From the NCBI RefSeq assembly GCF_015234135.1, contig NZ_JADGIK010000001.1, positions 372,001 through 436,000 on the forward strand: DNA of 64,000 bases, read 5' to 3'. Within the stretch, counting starts at the first letter, position 1. The number at the start of each line of letters is the position of its first letter. The notes under the pieces are model-generated. The model was not told the DNA's origin. It was given only the letters and a program-made list of their open reading frames with translations, and ran no database searches. Source of the DNA: Faecalibacter rhinopitheci (GTDB lineage Bacteria; Bacteroidota; Bacteroidia; Flavobacteriales; Weeksellaceae). A program made the translations under genes and the position numbers. This document shows, in pieces, positions 55,247 through 63,409 of the stretch.

Positions 55247-55708
55247 TTATTTTGCAGGAGCAGAATTCAGTTTAGGAACTTCAGTCACATTCAAATCAGT
55301 AATCTTTTTAGGTTTTACACTTCCCTGATGACAAGTAAAACAAGATACTTTCTTTTTATCTGCCTCATCATAGTCAAAATGATTCTTATTCAATTCCTGA
55401 GTCATTGTCATCATATGACGAGCAAATCCTTTTTCTTTTTTTGCATCCGAAGCAAAATCCATTTTACCTTCCGCATTTGGTGCGTGGCAATGGTTACATT
55501 TTACTCCTAATGAAGTATTAAATTCGCGCATTAAGCCTTTTAATTCTTCTTCTGATATATCTTGCGGAAGAACTTTTAAATTTTCCCACTGTGATTCTAC
55601 TTTAGCAATTTCTTTTCCTGTATCAATAGTAGAAGGTTTTGCGACTGACGCACAACTTATAATGGCGGTAGTTCCCAATGCGAAAAGTAAAATCTTATTA
55701 ATTTTCAT
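55247..55708 (-). CDS. Dihaem c-type cytochrome lipoprotein (reaction-centre cytochrome-like)
   Basis: A 153-residue lipoprotein (lipobox ISC near residue 19) with two haem-binding motifs, CNHCH (about 76-80) and CFTCH (about 123-127), and Met residues that can serve as sixth ligands (HMMTMTQ). The fold resembles the photosynthetic-reaction-centre cytochrome c subunit-like domain found in many non-photosynthetic Bacteroidota. It would carry electrons in the periplasm. Partner unknown; no oxidase gene is adjacent. It is divergent from the 114-residue protein gene. Confidence 0.85.
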   Translation of the reverse strand: MKINKILLFALGTTAIISCASVAKPSTIDTGKEIAKVESQWENLKVLPQDISEEELKGLMREFNTSLGVKCNHCHAPNAEGKMDFASDAKKEKGFARHMMTMTQELNKNHFDYDEADKKKVSCFTCHQGSVKPKKITDLNVTEVPKLNSAPAK

Positions 55709-55802
55709 ATGTCTAATTTTAAGACCTTAATTTATCAATAATTTTTATACAAAATTCAAATCCCTTAAATTTGAAATTGATTTAAATAGTAGACTATCTA
55801 AA

Positions 55803-56147
55803 ATGACATATAAACCTGAAATCGTAATCTTGATTCACAAATTCAGAAATCATCCTAAATGGACAAATTTCTATTTAAAAACTATAAAAAATAACATTAC
55901 TCAGTTTAATTTACCTATGGATGAAATAATTGAATGTACGCAGGATCAACTTTGTGTAAATGAAGATTTTTGTTTACCTCTAATTATAGAGAGTAATGAT
56001 ACTTATTTTCCTAGCATAAAAAAAACGTTTCATTCAACAACTCAAAATCAAATTATTGCAATCTTTCATTCTGAAAATTCTTATATCACTATCAACTATC
56101 TTAATCAAGATAACTTAACAGTTTTAGAAACATTTAGGCTTCTTTAA
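55803..56147 (+). CDS. Hypothetical protein, 114 residues
   Basis: Function not recognised. A 114-residue soluble protein without signal peptide or membrane segment. It contains a cysteine pair region (ECTQDQLCVNEDFC), short predicted strands (NQIIAIFHSENSYITINY) and no known motif. It lies between the cytochrome and haem oxygenase genes, which run the other way, with its stop 18 bases from the haem oxygenase stop. A link to haem metabolism is only suggested by position. Confidence 0.65.
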   Translation: MTYKPEIVILIHKFRNHPKWTNFYLKTIKNNITQFNLPMDEIIECTQDQLCVNEDFCLPLIIESNDTYFPSIKKTFHSTTQNQIIAIFHSENSYITINYLNQDNLTVLETFRLL

Positions 56148-56164
56148 TACTTTTATAATAATAT

Positions 56165-56725
56165 TTAAGAAGCAACCATAATTAAATACTCATACGCTTT
56201 TATAGCACCTTTTAGTATATCAGCTTTATCTTCGTCGGTTACTATTTGTTCATTCAAATAAGCGACAAAAGCTTTCCAAATTGGACCAATATCTTGTCCA
56301 TAATGTCCAAAATAATTGAAATTTGAATTTTCTAATTCTGGATATTTCTTTAGTTGTTTAGCGATAACCATTCCTCCAAGCATCGAACCTTCAATTACAT
56401 ATAAAGCTCCTAAAGCTTCTGCCCTATTATTTAGATGGTTTATAGGTAACATTTCATAAGGAGTTAATTTCAATTCTTCTAAATCTTTTTCTAATAAACT
56501 TAGTTTATCAAAATTAATTCGGTTTAATAAATCTTTATCATTATCATTTAAGAAAGTTTCAATTTCACTTTCATATGCTTTAATGAATTGATGGTTTACC
56601 AATAACATTTTATAATAATTATCTTGTGTAAAAGAACCATCAAATAGCCGTTTAGATTCTAATTTCGCTTCAATAGCATCGTGAAATTGTGCTGTATTTG
56701 TTTTTAAAATTTCTGTAGTTTGCAT
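56165..56725 (-). CDS. Biliverdin-producing haem oxygenase
   Basis: A 186-residue all-helical haem oxygenase of bacterial type (BphO/HemO), which opens haem to biliverdin, CO and iron. The proximal His is in LKTNTAQFHDAIE (about residue 15), and EALGALYVIEGSMLGG is the conserved distal-helix segment with the glycine-rich kink. Length is typical. Cytoplasmic. No bacteriophytochrome gene or haem uptake gene is adjacent, so a role in iron release from haem is inferred. Confidence 0.9.
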   Translation of the reverse strand: MQTTEILKTNTAQFHDAIEAKLESKRLFDGSFTQDNYYKMLLVNHQFIKAYESEIETFLNDNDKDLLNRINFDKLSLLEKDLEELKLTPYEMLPINHLNNRAEALGALYVIEGSMLGGMVIAKQLKKYPELENSNFNYFGHYGQDIGPIWKAFVAYLNEQIVTDEDKADILKGAIKAYEYLIMVAS

Positions 56726-56777
56726 TGCTTTTTAATTGAAGGTTAAATTTAATTGAAATAAATCTCTCGATACTAAA

Positions 56778-56807
56778 AAAAGACCTTTAGTTTCCTAAAG
56801 GTCTTTT
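56778..56807 (-). terminator. Intrinsic terminator after the S46 peptidase gene
   Basis: AAAAGACCTTTAG-TTTC-CTAAAGGTCTTTT, past the stop codon on the minus strand. Confidence 0.8.
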
Positions 56808-56829
56808 GCAAATTATATTTTAATTGTAA

Positions 56830-58992
56830 TTATTCTACAATTGTTAATTCATCAATAATATTTGTTGCTCCAGCATATTTATCTACAACCCATAATACAT
56901 AACGAATATCTACAGAAATCGTACGTTGTAATTTTGGATCAAAGATAACATCACCAGCCATAGCTTCAATATTACCATCAAAAGCAACACCAATTAACTC
57001 TCCTTTCCCATTTAATACTGGAGAACCAGAGTTACCACCTGTAATATCATTATTAGATAAGAAGTTGATTGGCATATATCCATTTTTATCTGCATAACGT
57101 CCGTAATCTTTAGCAGCTGCTAACTCTAATAAACGTTTTGGATTTTCAAATTCTGCATCTCCAGCTTTGTGCTTAGCAACTACACCTTCCATTGTTGTAT
57201 AAAAGTTTGCTGGTGCATCTGGCTGACGTTCTGGATTTAAACTTTTTGGTAAAGCTTGGATAGATCCATAAGTTAAACGTAATGTAGAGTTTGCATCTGG
57301 ATATAAAATATCTCCAATTTTAGAATCACGTAAACCTTTTACTAATAAACGGAAATTCTTTGCGAATACTTCTTCTAGTTGTGCTTGTTCTTCTGTTTTT
57401 TGCGCTTGTCTTTCAATTAAAGCAGAAGATAAAACAAATAAAGGATCCTTCTTTAAAACCTCAACATCTGGAGAAATTAAGAAATTTTTTACTTGCGCTG
57501 CATCAGCGAAGAAAGAACGAGAAACAGCATCTTCAACATATGCATTAAAGTTGTTTCCATTTTGTTTTGCTAATTCTGCTACATAAGGTGCTAAACCAGC
57601 TTCAGCTCCTTTAGAAGCATATAAATTTAATTGAGCAGCTAACACATCTTTTTCTAAAGGTAAGTACATTTTACCGTAGATAGATTCTATTAACTCTTCA
57701 ATTTTTGGCATCATTTCAGCACGTTTTGCCTCATTAGCCGCTGCATAGTTTTCAATTGCTTTTCCTAAACGGTAAGGCGCAGTAGATAGAGCTGCAGAAC
57801 GCATTAAAATAGCTAAATAATTATTGTGACGCGCATCTAAGTTAGTTTTTGCGTAGTAATCATTTAAATTTTTGATCACATCACCATATTCAGCTTTATT
57901 GGCTTTTTTATTTGCCCATTTGTTGAATTTAGCTTCTAATTTCGATTTTTTTGTAACAGTTTCATGTTCTTTTAAAGCCACAATCATTCCATCACGATTT
58001 TTCCAATAATTAGCTAAACCTGCGTATTTAGAAGCATAATCAATATTTACTTTTTGGATTTGATCTTGGTGTTTTTTAATTTGATCCATCCCAACTTTAG
58101 AAGCTTCTACCCAAGCTGGATAAGCATAATCAATGTTTTGAGCAACACCTTGTGCTGGCATCCAACGGTTTGTACGTCCTGGGTAACCTAAAATCATTGC
58201 AAAATCATTTAGTTTATATCCTTTTAAAGAAATAGGTAAATGGTGCTTTGGTTTTAATGGAACGTTTTCATTCGAATATTTCGCTGGATTTCCATCTTTG
58301 TCTGCGTATACACGGAACATAGAGAAATCTCCTGTATGGCGAGGCCATTCCCAGTTATCTGTATCTCCCCCGAAACGACCAATCATATCTGGAGGCGTAC
58401 CTACTAAACGTACATCTTCGTAATCTTGGTAAACGAAGTAGTAATATTCATTTCCTTGAAAAAACGGACGAACAGAAACTACATATTTTCCATTCTCACT
58501 ATTTTCTTTCTCAATTTTAGCAATTTCTTGGTTGATGATTTTCTCACGATCAACCTCAGACATTTTATTGTTTACCTTACCTAAAATTCGTTGAGAAACG
58601 TCGTCCATACGAACGAAGAAACGAACTTTTAAGTTATCTGGTTTTAATTCTTGAGATTTGTCTTTTGCCCAAAAACCGTGCGTTAAATAATCATTTTCTG
58701 GTGTAGATAATTGTGCAATATTTCCGTAACCACAGTGGTGGTTTGTTAAAACTAAACCTTGGTCAGAAATAATTTCGGCAGTACATCCACCTCCAAATTG
58801 TACAATGGCATCTTTTAAAGAATTATTGTTAATGCTGTAGATTTCCTCTGCAGTTAACTGTAACCCTTGCTTTTGCATGTCGCGGTGATTTAAACGTTCT
58901 ATGAACATTAAAAACCACATTCCTTCGTCAGCTTTTAGCTTCATCGGAAAGAATAATACGGCAACAAGTGCTGTAAGTAATAGCTTTTTCAT
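56830..58992 (-). CDS. S46-family dipeptidyl-peptidase, DPP7 type
   Basis: A 720-residue exported serine peptidase of family S46 (DPP7/DPP11). Signal peptide is at residues 1-21 (cleavage after KADE). The catalytic His is in TNHHCGYG (85-86), the Asp lies around 220-227 (EWPRHTGDF) and Ser655 is in GGNSGSPV. In this family residue 673 sets specificity: Gly in DPP7, Arg in DPP11. Counting from Ser655, position 673 is Gly (FDGN), so DPP7-type cleavage after hydrophobic residues is expected. These enzymes liberate dipeptides in the periplasm for amino-acid nutrition. Transcribed alone. Confidence 0.95.
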   Translation of the reverse strand: MKKLLLTALVAVLFFPMKLKADEGMWFLMFIERLNHRDMQKQGLQLTAEEIYSINNNSLKDAIVQFGGGCTAEIISDQGLVLTNHHCGYGNIAQLSTPENDYLTHGFWAKDKSQELKPDNLKVRFFVRMDDVSQRILGKVNNKMSEVDREKIINQEIAKIEKENSENGKYVVSVRPFFQGNEYYYFVYQDYEDVRLVGTPPDMIGRFGGDTDNWEWPRHTGDFSMFRVYADKDGNPAKYSNENVPLKPKHHLPISLKGYKLNDFAMILGYPGRTNRWMPAQGVAQNIDYAYPAWVEASKVGMDQIKKHQDQIQKVNIDYASKYAGLANYWKNRDGMIVALKEHETVTKKSKLEAKFNKWANKKANKAEYGDVIKNLNDYYAKTNLDARHNNYLAILMRSAALSTAPYRLGKAIENYAAANEAKRAEMMPKIEELIESIYGKMYLPLEKDVLAAQLNLYASKGAEAGLAPYVAELAKQNGNNFNAYVEDAVSRSFFADAAQVKNFLISPDVEVLKKDPLFVLSSALIERQAQKTEEQAQLEEVFAKNFRLLVKGLRDSKIGDILYPDANSTLRLTYGSIQALPKSLNPERQPDAPANFYTTMEGVVAKHKAGDAEFENPKRLLELAAAKDYGRYADKNGYMPINFLSNNDITGGNSGSPVLNGKGELIGVAFDGNIEAMAGDVIFDPKLQRTISVDIRYVLWVVDKYAGATNIIDELTIVE

Positions 58993-59151
58993 TTTAATTT
59001 AATTCTAATTCGGCACTAAAATACATTAGATAAAAGATTTCACCTAAAAAATAGGTTAAAAATGACTATTTTCTGCTGATTAAGATAAATAGATTATTAT
59101 TTTTTATAAATCTTCTATATTCTTCACCATGCATCTTCGTATAAATAAAAC

Positions 59152-59182
59152 AAAGCTTTATTCACAGAATGAATAAAGCTTT
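59152..59182 (-). terminator. Weak terminator after apt
   Basis: AAAGCTTTATTCA-CAGAA-TGAATAAAGCTTT inverted repeat, past the apt stop codon on the minus strand. The U-tract is poor. The rest of the 58993-59151 gap shows only AT-rich sequence and a small ACCTA/TAGGT hairpin near 59042. Confidence 0.5.
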
Positions 59183-59207
59183 AAATATTTTACTATGTTA
59201 TAATAAA

Positions 59208-59738
59208 TTAATAAGCTGTTAAAGAAACAATGTCTGTTGTGAAGCGAGATAATTTTTCAGCACCATTTAAGAACTCAAGATTAACAATAAAAGAAAATTG
59301 CGTGACCTTACCTCCACATTTTTCGATCAATTTAGCACAAGCTTCTGCTGTACCTCCGGTTGCTAAGACATCATCATGCACTAATATACGCATACCTTCT
59401 TTTATATAAGTTTCGTTCACTTCTATAGTTGCTTGTCCATATTCTAAATCATATGATTCTGAAACTGTTGGTGGAGGAAGCTTTCCTGCTTTACGGACCA
59501 GAATAAAAGGAACGCCTAATTTTTGTGCAATCTGAATACCGTATAAAAATCCTCTACTTTCTATTCCACATACTGCATCTACCTTCCCTTTTGAAATTCC
59601 TGCAAACGCATCAACGATTTCGTTGGATAGTTTTGCATCTAAAAATAATGGCGTAATATCTTTGTATTGAATTCCAGGTTTTGGAAAATCTGCTACATTA
59701 GCGATAGTTTGATCTATTCTCTCTTGAAGAGTTGACAT
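59208..59738 (-). CDS. apt: Adenine phosphoribosyltransferase
   Basis: A 176-residue purine-salvage enzyme that converts adenine and PRPP to AMP. The PRPP-binding motif VHDDVLATGGTAEAC is near 117-131, and FPKPGIQYKDITPLF, GIESRGFLYG and LVRKAGKLPPPTVSESY are the conserved blocks of Apt. Length is typical. Cytoplasmic. Preceded by a perfect -7 element (TAACTTTG). The thioesterase gene upstream ends 51 bases earlier. Confidence 0.96.
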   Translation of the reverse strand: MSTLQERIDQTIANVADFPKPGIQYKDITPLFLDAKLSNEIVDAFAGISKGKVDAVCGIESRGFLYGIQIAQKLGVPFILVRKAGKLPPPTVSESYDLEYGQATIEVNETYIKEGMRILVHDDVLATGGTAEACAKLIEKCGGKVTQFSFIVNLEFLNGAEKLSRFTTDIVSLTAY

Positions 59739-59764
59739 ATTATATTCTATGTTTTGTTAAGGCT

Positions 59765-59772
59765 CAAAGTTA
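59765..59772 (-). promoter_or_regulatory. -7 promoter element (TAACTTTG) for apt
   Basis: Exact TAnnTTTG match on the minus strand, 26 bases before the ATG at 59738. Confidence 0.6.
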
Positions 59773-59789
59773 AAGAAAATAGTTTTGAT

Positions 59790-60200
59790 TTATTCCTTAT
59801 AAAATCCTAAACTTTCCCACATTTCATTAGGAACTCGAACTGGTCGTTTAGTGCTCGAATCTATACAGCATAATGTTGTGTATCCTTCATTAATCAACTT
59901 TTCTTGTTCATTATAAATTTTATAATCAACTCGTATTCGAACACCATTTGTTCTTTCAGTAACAATTGACTCAATAGTTAATACTTCATCATATAAAGCA
60001 CTACCAATAAATTTACAATGCAGGTCTAAAATTGGCATTTGAATTCCGCGCTTTTCTAGTTCCACATATGGATAGCCTACTGTGCGCATCATTTCAGCCC
60101 GTCCAATTTCATAGAACTCTGCGTAATTACCATGGTACACCACTCCCATCTGATCTGTCTTAGCATATGTCACTCGGTGTTTTACACGAAATGGTTTCAT
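59790..60200 (-). CDS. Acyl-CoA thioesterase, YbgC/4HBT type
   Basis: A 136-residue single hot-dog thioesterase. The catalytic segment YAKTDQMGVVYHGNYAEFYEIGRAE (Asp in TDQMG) matches the YbgC/4-hydroxybenzoyl-CoA family, which includes Tol-Pal-associated YbgC. No tol or pal gene is adjacent, so the substrate is uncertain. The frame extends to an ATG at 60209, but this lies inside a perfect -7 element (TAAATTTG, 60207-60214); the ATG at 60200 (MKPFRVKH) is the better start. Confidence 0.88.
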   Translation of the reverse strand: MKPFRVKHRVTYAKTDQMGVVYHGNYAEFYEIGRAEMMRTVGYPYVELEKRGIQMPILDLHCKFIGSALYDEVLTIESIVTERTNGVRIRVDYKIYNEQEKLINEGYTTLCCIDSSTKRPVRVPNEMWESLGFYKE

Positions 60201-60206
60201 TATATT

Positions 60207-60214
60207 CAAATTTA
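60207..60214 (-). promoter_or_regulatory. -7 promoter element (TAAATTTG) for the YbgC-like gene
   Basis: Exact TAnnTTTG match on the minus strand with only six bases to the chosen ATG; covers the alternative ATG. Confidence 0.5.
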
Positions 60215-60247
60215 TTCAAAAGTACTGTTTTTGGAAAACACAAAAAA

Positions 60248-60280
60248 AAACTACTTCAATAATATGTATTGAAATAGTTT
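60248..60280 (-). terminator. Intrinsic terminator after the 87-residue protein gene
   Basis: AAACTACTTCAATA...TATTGAAATAGTTT with one mismatch and A-rich left flank. It overlaps the stop codon of the small gene by two bases. Confidence 0.6.
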
Positions 60281-60542
60281 ATTCTGTAATTTTTTTATAA
60301 TCCATCCAACTAAATGATGGAGACGATTCCGATTGAAGATTTTCTTTTGCAAAATTATATTCAATTTGTACAATTGTTTTAAAAGTTGGATTAGCTATTT
60401 CATAGCTAAAAACATAAATAAGTTCATGCTCGGGTTGATGTTGAACACTTAATAATGTATATTGATTTTGTATCCCAATATCATTTAAATGTAATTCAAT
60501 AAGTGTTGTTGCTTTGTTTAATTGTTCTTGTGTAAGTTTCAT
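60279..60542 (-). CDS. Small hypothetical protein, 87 residues
   Basis: Function not recognised. An 87-residue soluble protein, no signal peptide. It begins with a helix (MKLTQEQLNKATTLIELHL), followed by strands (LIYVFSYEIA, TIVQIEYNFAKEN) and ends in PSFSWMDYKKITE. The N-terminal layout and the two perfect -7 elements upstream (60547-60554 and 60575-60582) support a real gene. It lies back to back with dnaA. Confidence 0.65.
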   Translation of the reverse strand: MKLTQEQLNKATTLIELHLNDIGIQNQYTLLSVQHQPEHELIYVFSYEIANPTFKTIVQIEYNFAKENLQSESSPSFSWMDYKKITE

Positions 60543-60546
60543 AAAA

Positions 60547-60582
60547 CAAATTTAAATCATATTCAATATTAGAACAAATTTA
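60547..60582 (-). promoter_or_regulatory. Two -7 promoter elements (TAAATTTG) before the 87-residue protein gene
   Basis: Exact TAnnTTTG matches at 60547-60554 and 60575-60582 on the minus strand. The nearer leaves only four bases to the ATG at 60542; the further gives a normal leader. Confidence 0.5.
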
Positions 60583-60785
60583 ATGTAGATTTTTGATGAA
60601 AAATTTTGGACATTTCAATATAAAAATTTGGGTATAAATTGTCAAAAAATTATACAAACTATTTTCTGATTTATCAATACATAAAGTGTTTTTTTTATTC
60701 AAAATTTGTTCACATTTTTGTAAACTATCGGTTGGTTTTTTAGACGATTGATTTACAGTGTTTTAATTTTTAATTTTATCATTTC
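60583..60785. other. AT-rich region upstream of dnaA with degenerate DnaA-box-like sites
   Basis: A region of about 200 bases, strongly AT-rich, before dnaA. Near-matches to the DnaA box TTATNCACA are TTATACAAA (60650-60658), TTATTCAAA (60695-60703) and TTGTTCACA (60706-60714), each with one or two mismatches. These could serve dnaA autoregulation or an origin, but no perfect box was found. Confidence 0.35.
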
Positions 60786-62225
60786 TTGGACTTTAGTATT
60801 ACACTTACAGCAAATTCTGTATGGGAAAATTGTTTAAATTACATCAAAGACAATATTCCAGAAGATGCTTTTAGCACATGGTTTTTACCAATTCGCCCTG
60901 CGAAAATTAATGGTAATATCCTTACAATTCAGGTACCTAGTAAATTCTTCTACGAATGGTTAGAGGAACACTATATCAAGATATTAAAATCAGCACTTCA
61001 GCGCGAGTTGGGTAGTGAGGCTAAGTTGGTATATAGTATATTAATGGATCAGAAGTCGCAAGGTAGAGATCCATATACTGTGCGTATCCCAAGCTCTAAT
61101 AAAGAAAAACCTCAACCCCAAGAAGTTGACACGCCAATACAATTGGATAAAAGTAGATTAATGAATCCTTTTGTGATTCCAGGTTTACAAAAATTAAAAA
61201 TTGATTCTCAGTTAAATCCTAATTACACATTTGATAATTTTATTGAAGGTGAATCTAATCGACTAGCTCGTGCTGCTGGTCGCGCAATCTCTAAACGTCC
61301 AGGAGGTACATCTTTCAACCCTTTATTTATCTATGGAGGTGTAGGATTAGGAAAAACACACTTAGTACATGCGATTGGATTAGAAGTAAAAGAGCTACAT
61401 CCTGATAAAACTGTATTATATGTGTCAACAGAAAAATTTACACAACAATTTATAGAAGCCGTTAAAAATAATAACCAAAACGATTTTATCCATTTTTATC
61501 AAATGATAGATGTTTTGATTATGGATGATATTCAATTTTTATCTGGTAAAGCGAAAACTCAAGAAGTTTTCTTCCATATTTTTAACCATTTGCACCAAAG
61601 AGGAAATCAGATTATTTTAACTTCTGATAAATCTCCTGCAGACATTCAGGATATGGAGCAACGTTTAATTTCAAGATTTAAATGGGGATTATCAGCAGAT
61701 TTACAAAACCCTGATTATAATACTCGCTTAGAAATCCTGAAACAGAAATTAGAAAAAGATGGAATTATTTTTCCGGATGAGGTCATGGATTATATAGCTC
61801 AAAACATTGACACAAATGTTCGTGAACTTGAAGGATCATTAAATTCTATCATTGCTCAAGCAACTTTAAATAAAAGAGAAATAACTTTGGAACTTACAGC
61901 GCGTACTTTATCTAAATTGGTACAAACTGCTCGTAAGGAAATCTCTATTGATTATATTCAGAAAACTGTTTGTGAATACTTTAAAGTTTCGATGGAAGAT
62001 ATCCAATCTAAAACTAGAAAACGTGATGTTGTACAAGCACGTCAATTAGCTATGTATTTTGCAAAACAATATACAAAAGCATCACTAGCTAGTATTGGAT
62101 CACAAATTGGTAAACGAGACCACGCAACTGTTTTACATGCGTGTAAAACAGTTAAAAATCTACAAGAGACAGATAAGGCATTCCGTGGATATATTGAAGA
62201 TATTTCACGAAAAATTTCTGATTAA
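60786..62225 (+). CDS. dnaA: Chromosomal replication initiator DnaA
   Basis: A 479-residue replication initiator and AAA+ ATPase that melts the origin. Domain I spans about 1-85 (VWENCLNYIKDNIPEDAFSTWF), domain II a short linker with KEKPQPQEV (about 100-140), domain III the ATPase with GGVGLGKTH (184-192), Walker B VLIMDDIQFL (243-252) and the sensor segments, and domain IV the DNA-binding end with the signature KRDHATVLHACKTV (about 453-466). Length is typical. The start is a TTG at 60786 (LDFSITLTAN); no in-frame ATG lies near the family start, so this non-standard codon appears genuine. Confidence 0.95.
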   Translation: MDFSITLTANSVWENCLNYIKDNIPEDAFSTWFLPIRPAKINGNILTIQVPSKFFYEWLEEHYIKILKSALQRELGSEAKLVYSILMDQKSQGRDPYTVRIPSSNKEKPQPQEVDTPIQLDKSRLMNPFVIPGLQKLKIDSQLNPNYTFDNFIEGESNRLARAAGRAISKRPGGTSFNPLFIYGGVGLGKTHLVHAIGLEVKELHPDKTVLYVSTEKFTQQFIEAVKNNNQNDFIHFYQMIDVLIMDDIQFLSGKAKTQEVFFHIFNHLHQRGNQIILTSDKSPADIQDMEQRLISRFKWGLSADLQNPDYNTRLEILKQKLEKDGIIFPDEVMDYIAQNIDTNVRELEGSLNSIIAQATLNKREITLELTARTLSKLVQTARKEISIDYIQKTVCEYFKVSMEDIQSKTRKRDVVQARQLAMYFAKQYTKASLASIGSQIGKRDHATVLHACKTVKNLQETDKAFRGYIEDISRKISD

Positions 62226-62246
62226 TAGATTTCCAATATATTATCC

Positions 62247-62696
62247 ATGAAAATTTTAATGGTTTGTTTAGGCAATATTTGCCGTTCTCCTTTAGCTGAA
62301 GGAATTTTACAATCAAAAGTTGGAGAAAAACATGTAATAGAATCTGCAGGTACTGGAGATTGGCATGTAGGAGAACAGCCTGATCGACGTGCAATAGCCA
62401 CCGCTAAAAAATACGGTGTTGATATTTCTGATCAAAGAGCAATGCATTTTAATGCTTTATTTTTCGATGAATTTGATTTGATTTTTGCAATGGATAAACA
62501 AAATTCTATTGATTTGCAAAATCTTGCTCGTACTGAGGAAGAACGCCAGAAAATTAAACTAATTTTAAAAGAAGGACTAGATCGTGCCCATAATGTTCCT
62601 GATCCTTATTATGAAAACGATGAAGCCTTCGATAAAGTCTATCACTTATTGGATGAAGCCACTGATGGAATCATCAAAAAATACAATTTAATATAA
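62247..62696 (+). CDS. Low-molecular-weight protein-tyrosine phosphatase
   Basis: A 149-residue cytoplasmic phosphatase of the LMW-PTP/Wzb family. The P-loop CLGNICRS is at 7-14 (nucleophile Cys7, Arg13) and the general acid Asp is in DPYYEND near 118. Length is typical. Such enzymes dephosphorylate tyrosine kinases of polysaccharide export or arginine residues; no kinase gene is adjacent, so the target is unknown. Begins 21 bases after dnaA and ends 2 bases before the next gene, so the three may be co-transcribed. Confidence 0.94.
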   Translation: MKILMVCLGNICRSPLAEGILQSKVGEKHVIESAGTGDWHVGEQPDRRAIATAKKYGVDISDQRAMHFNALFFDEFDLIFAMDKQNSIDLQNLARTEEERQKIKLILKEGLDRAHNVPDPYYENDEAFDKVYHLLDEATDGIIKKYNLI

Positions 62697-62698
62697 AG

Positions 62699-63409
62699 AT
62701 GACAACTGCTAAAGTTTATCTTATCCCAAGCTTACTGGGAACTAGCCCACACCAAAGAGTTTTACCTGATTATAATATCAAAGTTATTGAGTCTATCAAT
62801 ACTTTTGTGGTAGAAAATGAAAAATCTGCACGTAAATTTATTAAACAAGTTTGTCCAGAAAAGGTACAAGCAGATTTAGAAATTTACATTTTAGATAAAG
62901 ATACCAATGCGAAAGATTTATTTGATATCATAAAGTTATTAGATCAAGGTAAAACAATCGGAATTATTTCTGAAGCAGGATTACCTGCTGTTGCCGATCC
63001 TGGCGCTCAATTGGTAAAAGTTGCACAAGAAAAAAGAATTCAAGTAGTTCCATTAGTTGGTCCATCTTCTATCCTAATGGCATTAATGGCATCAGGTATG
63101 AATGGGCAAAATTTCGCTTTCCATGGCTACTTGCCGATTGATAAAACGGATCGTAAAAAACGTTTAAGTCAATTAGAGGCAGAAAGCTCAAAAACAGGTA
63201 TAGCTCAAATTTTTATGGAGACACCTTACCGTAATAATCAAATGATTGATGATTTGGTGAAATTATTACATGGTGAAACAAGAATATGTGTAGCTTGTGA
63301 TATTACCTTAGAATCTGAAGATATCCGAACTAGGTCTATTAAAGAATGGAAAAATGAAAAATATGATTTCCATAAGCGTCCTGCAATCTTTGTAATGCAG
63401 GCTAATTAA
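62699..63409 (+). CDS. SAM-dependent methyltransferase, RsmI-like (tetrapyrrole methylase fold)
   Basis: A 236-residue cytoplasmic methyltransferase of the tetrapyrrole-methylase/RsmI superfamily. The motifs are KVYLIPSLLGTSPHQRVLP at the N-terminus, ISEAGLPAVADPGAQLVKVA (the GxPxxxDPG motif) and LVGPSSILMALMASGMNGQNFAFHGYLP. It is shorter than E. coli RsmI and lacks its C-terminal part, a form common in Bacteroidota next to the full-length RsmI; the target is therefore uncertain. Starts 2 bases after the phosphatase gene and overlaps the convergent SanA-like gene by 8 bases. Confidence 0.88.
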   Translation: MTTAKVYLIPSLLGTSPHQRVLPDYNIKVIESINTFVVENEKSARKFIKQVCPEKVQADLEIYILDKDTNAKDLFDIIKLLDQGKTIGIISEAGLPAVADPGAQLVKVAQEKRIQVVPLVGPSSILMALMASGMNGQNFAFHGYLPIDKTDRKKRLSQLEAESSKTGIAQIFMETPYRNNQMIDDLVKLLHGETRICVACDITLESEDIRTRSIKEWKNEKYDFHKRPAIFVMQAN

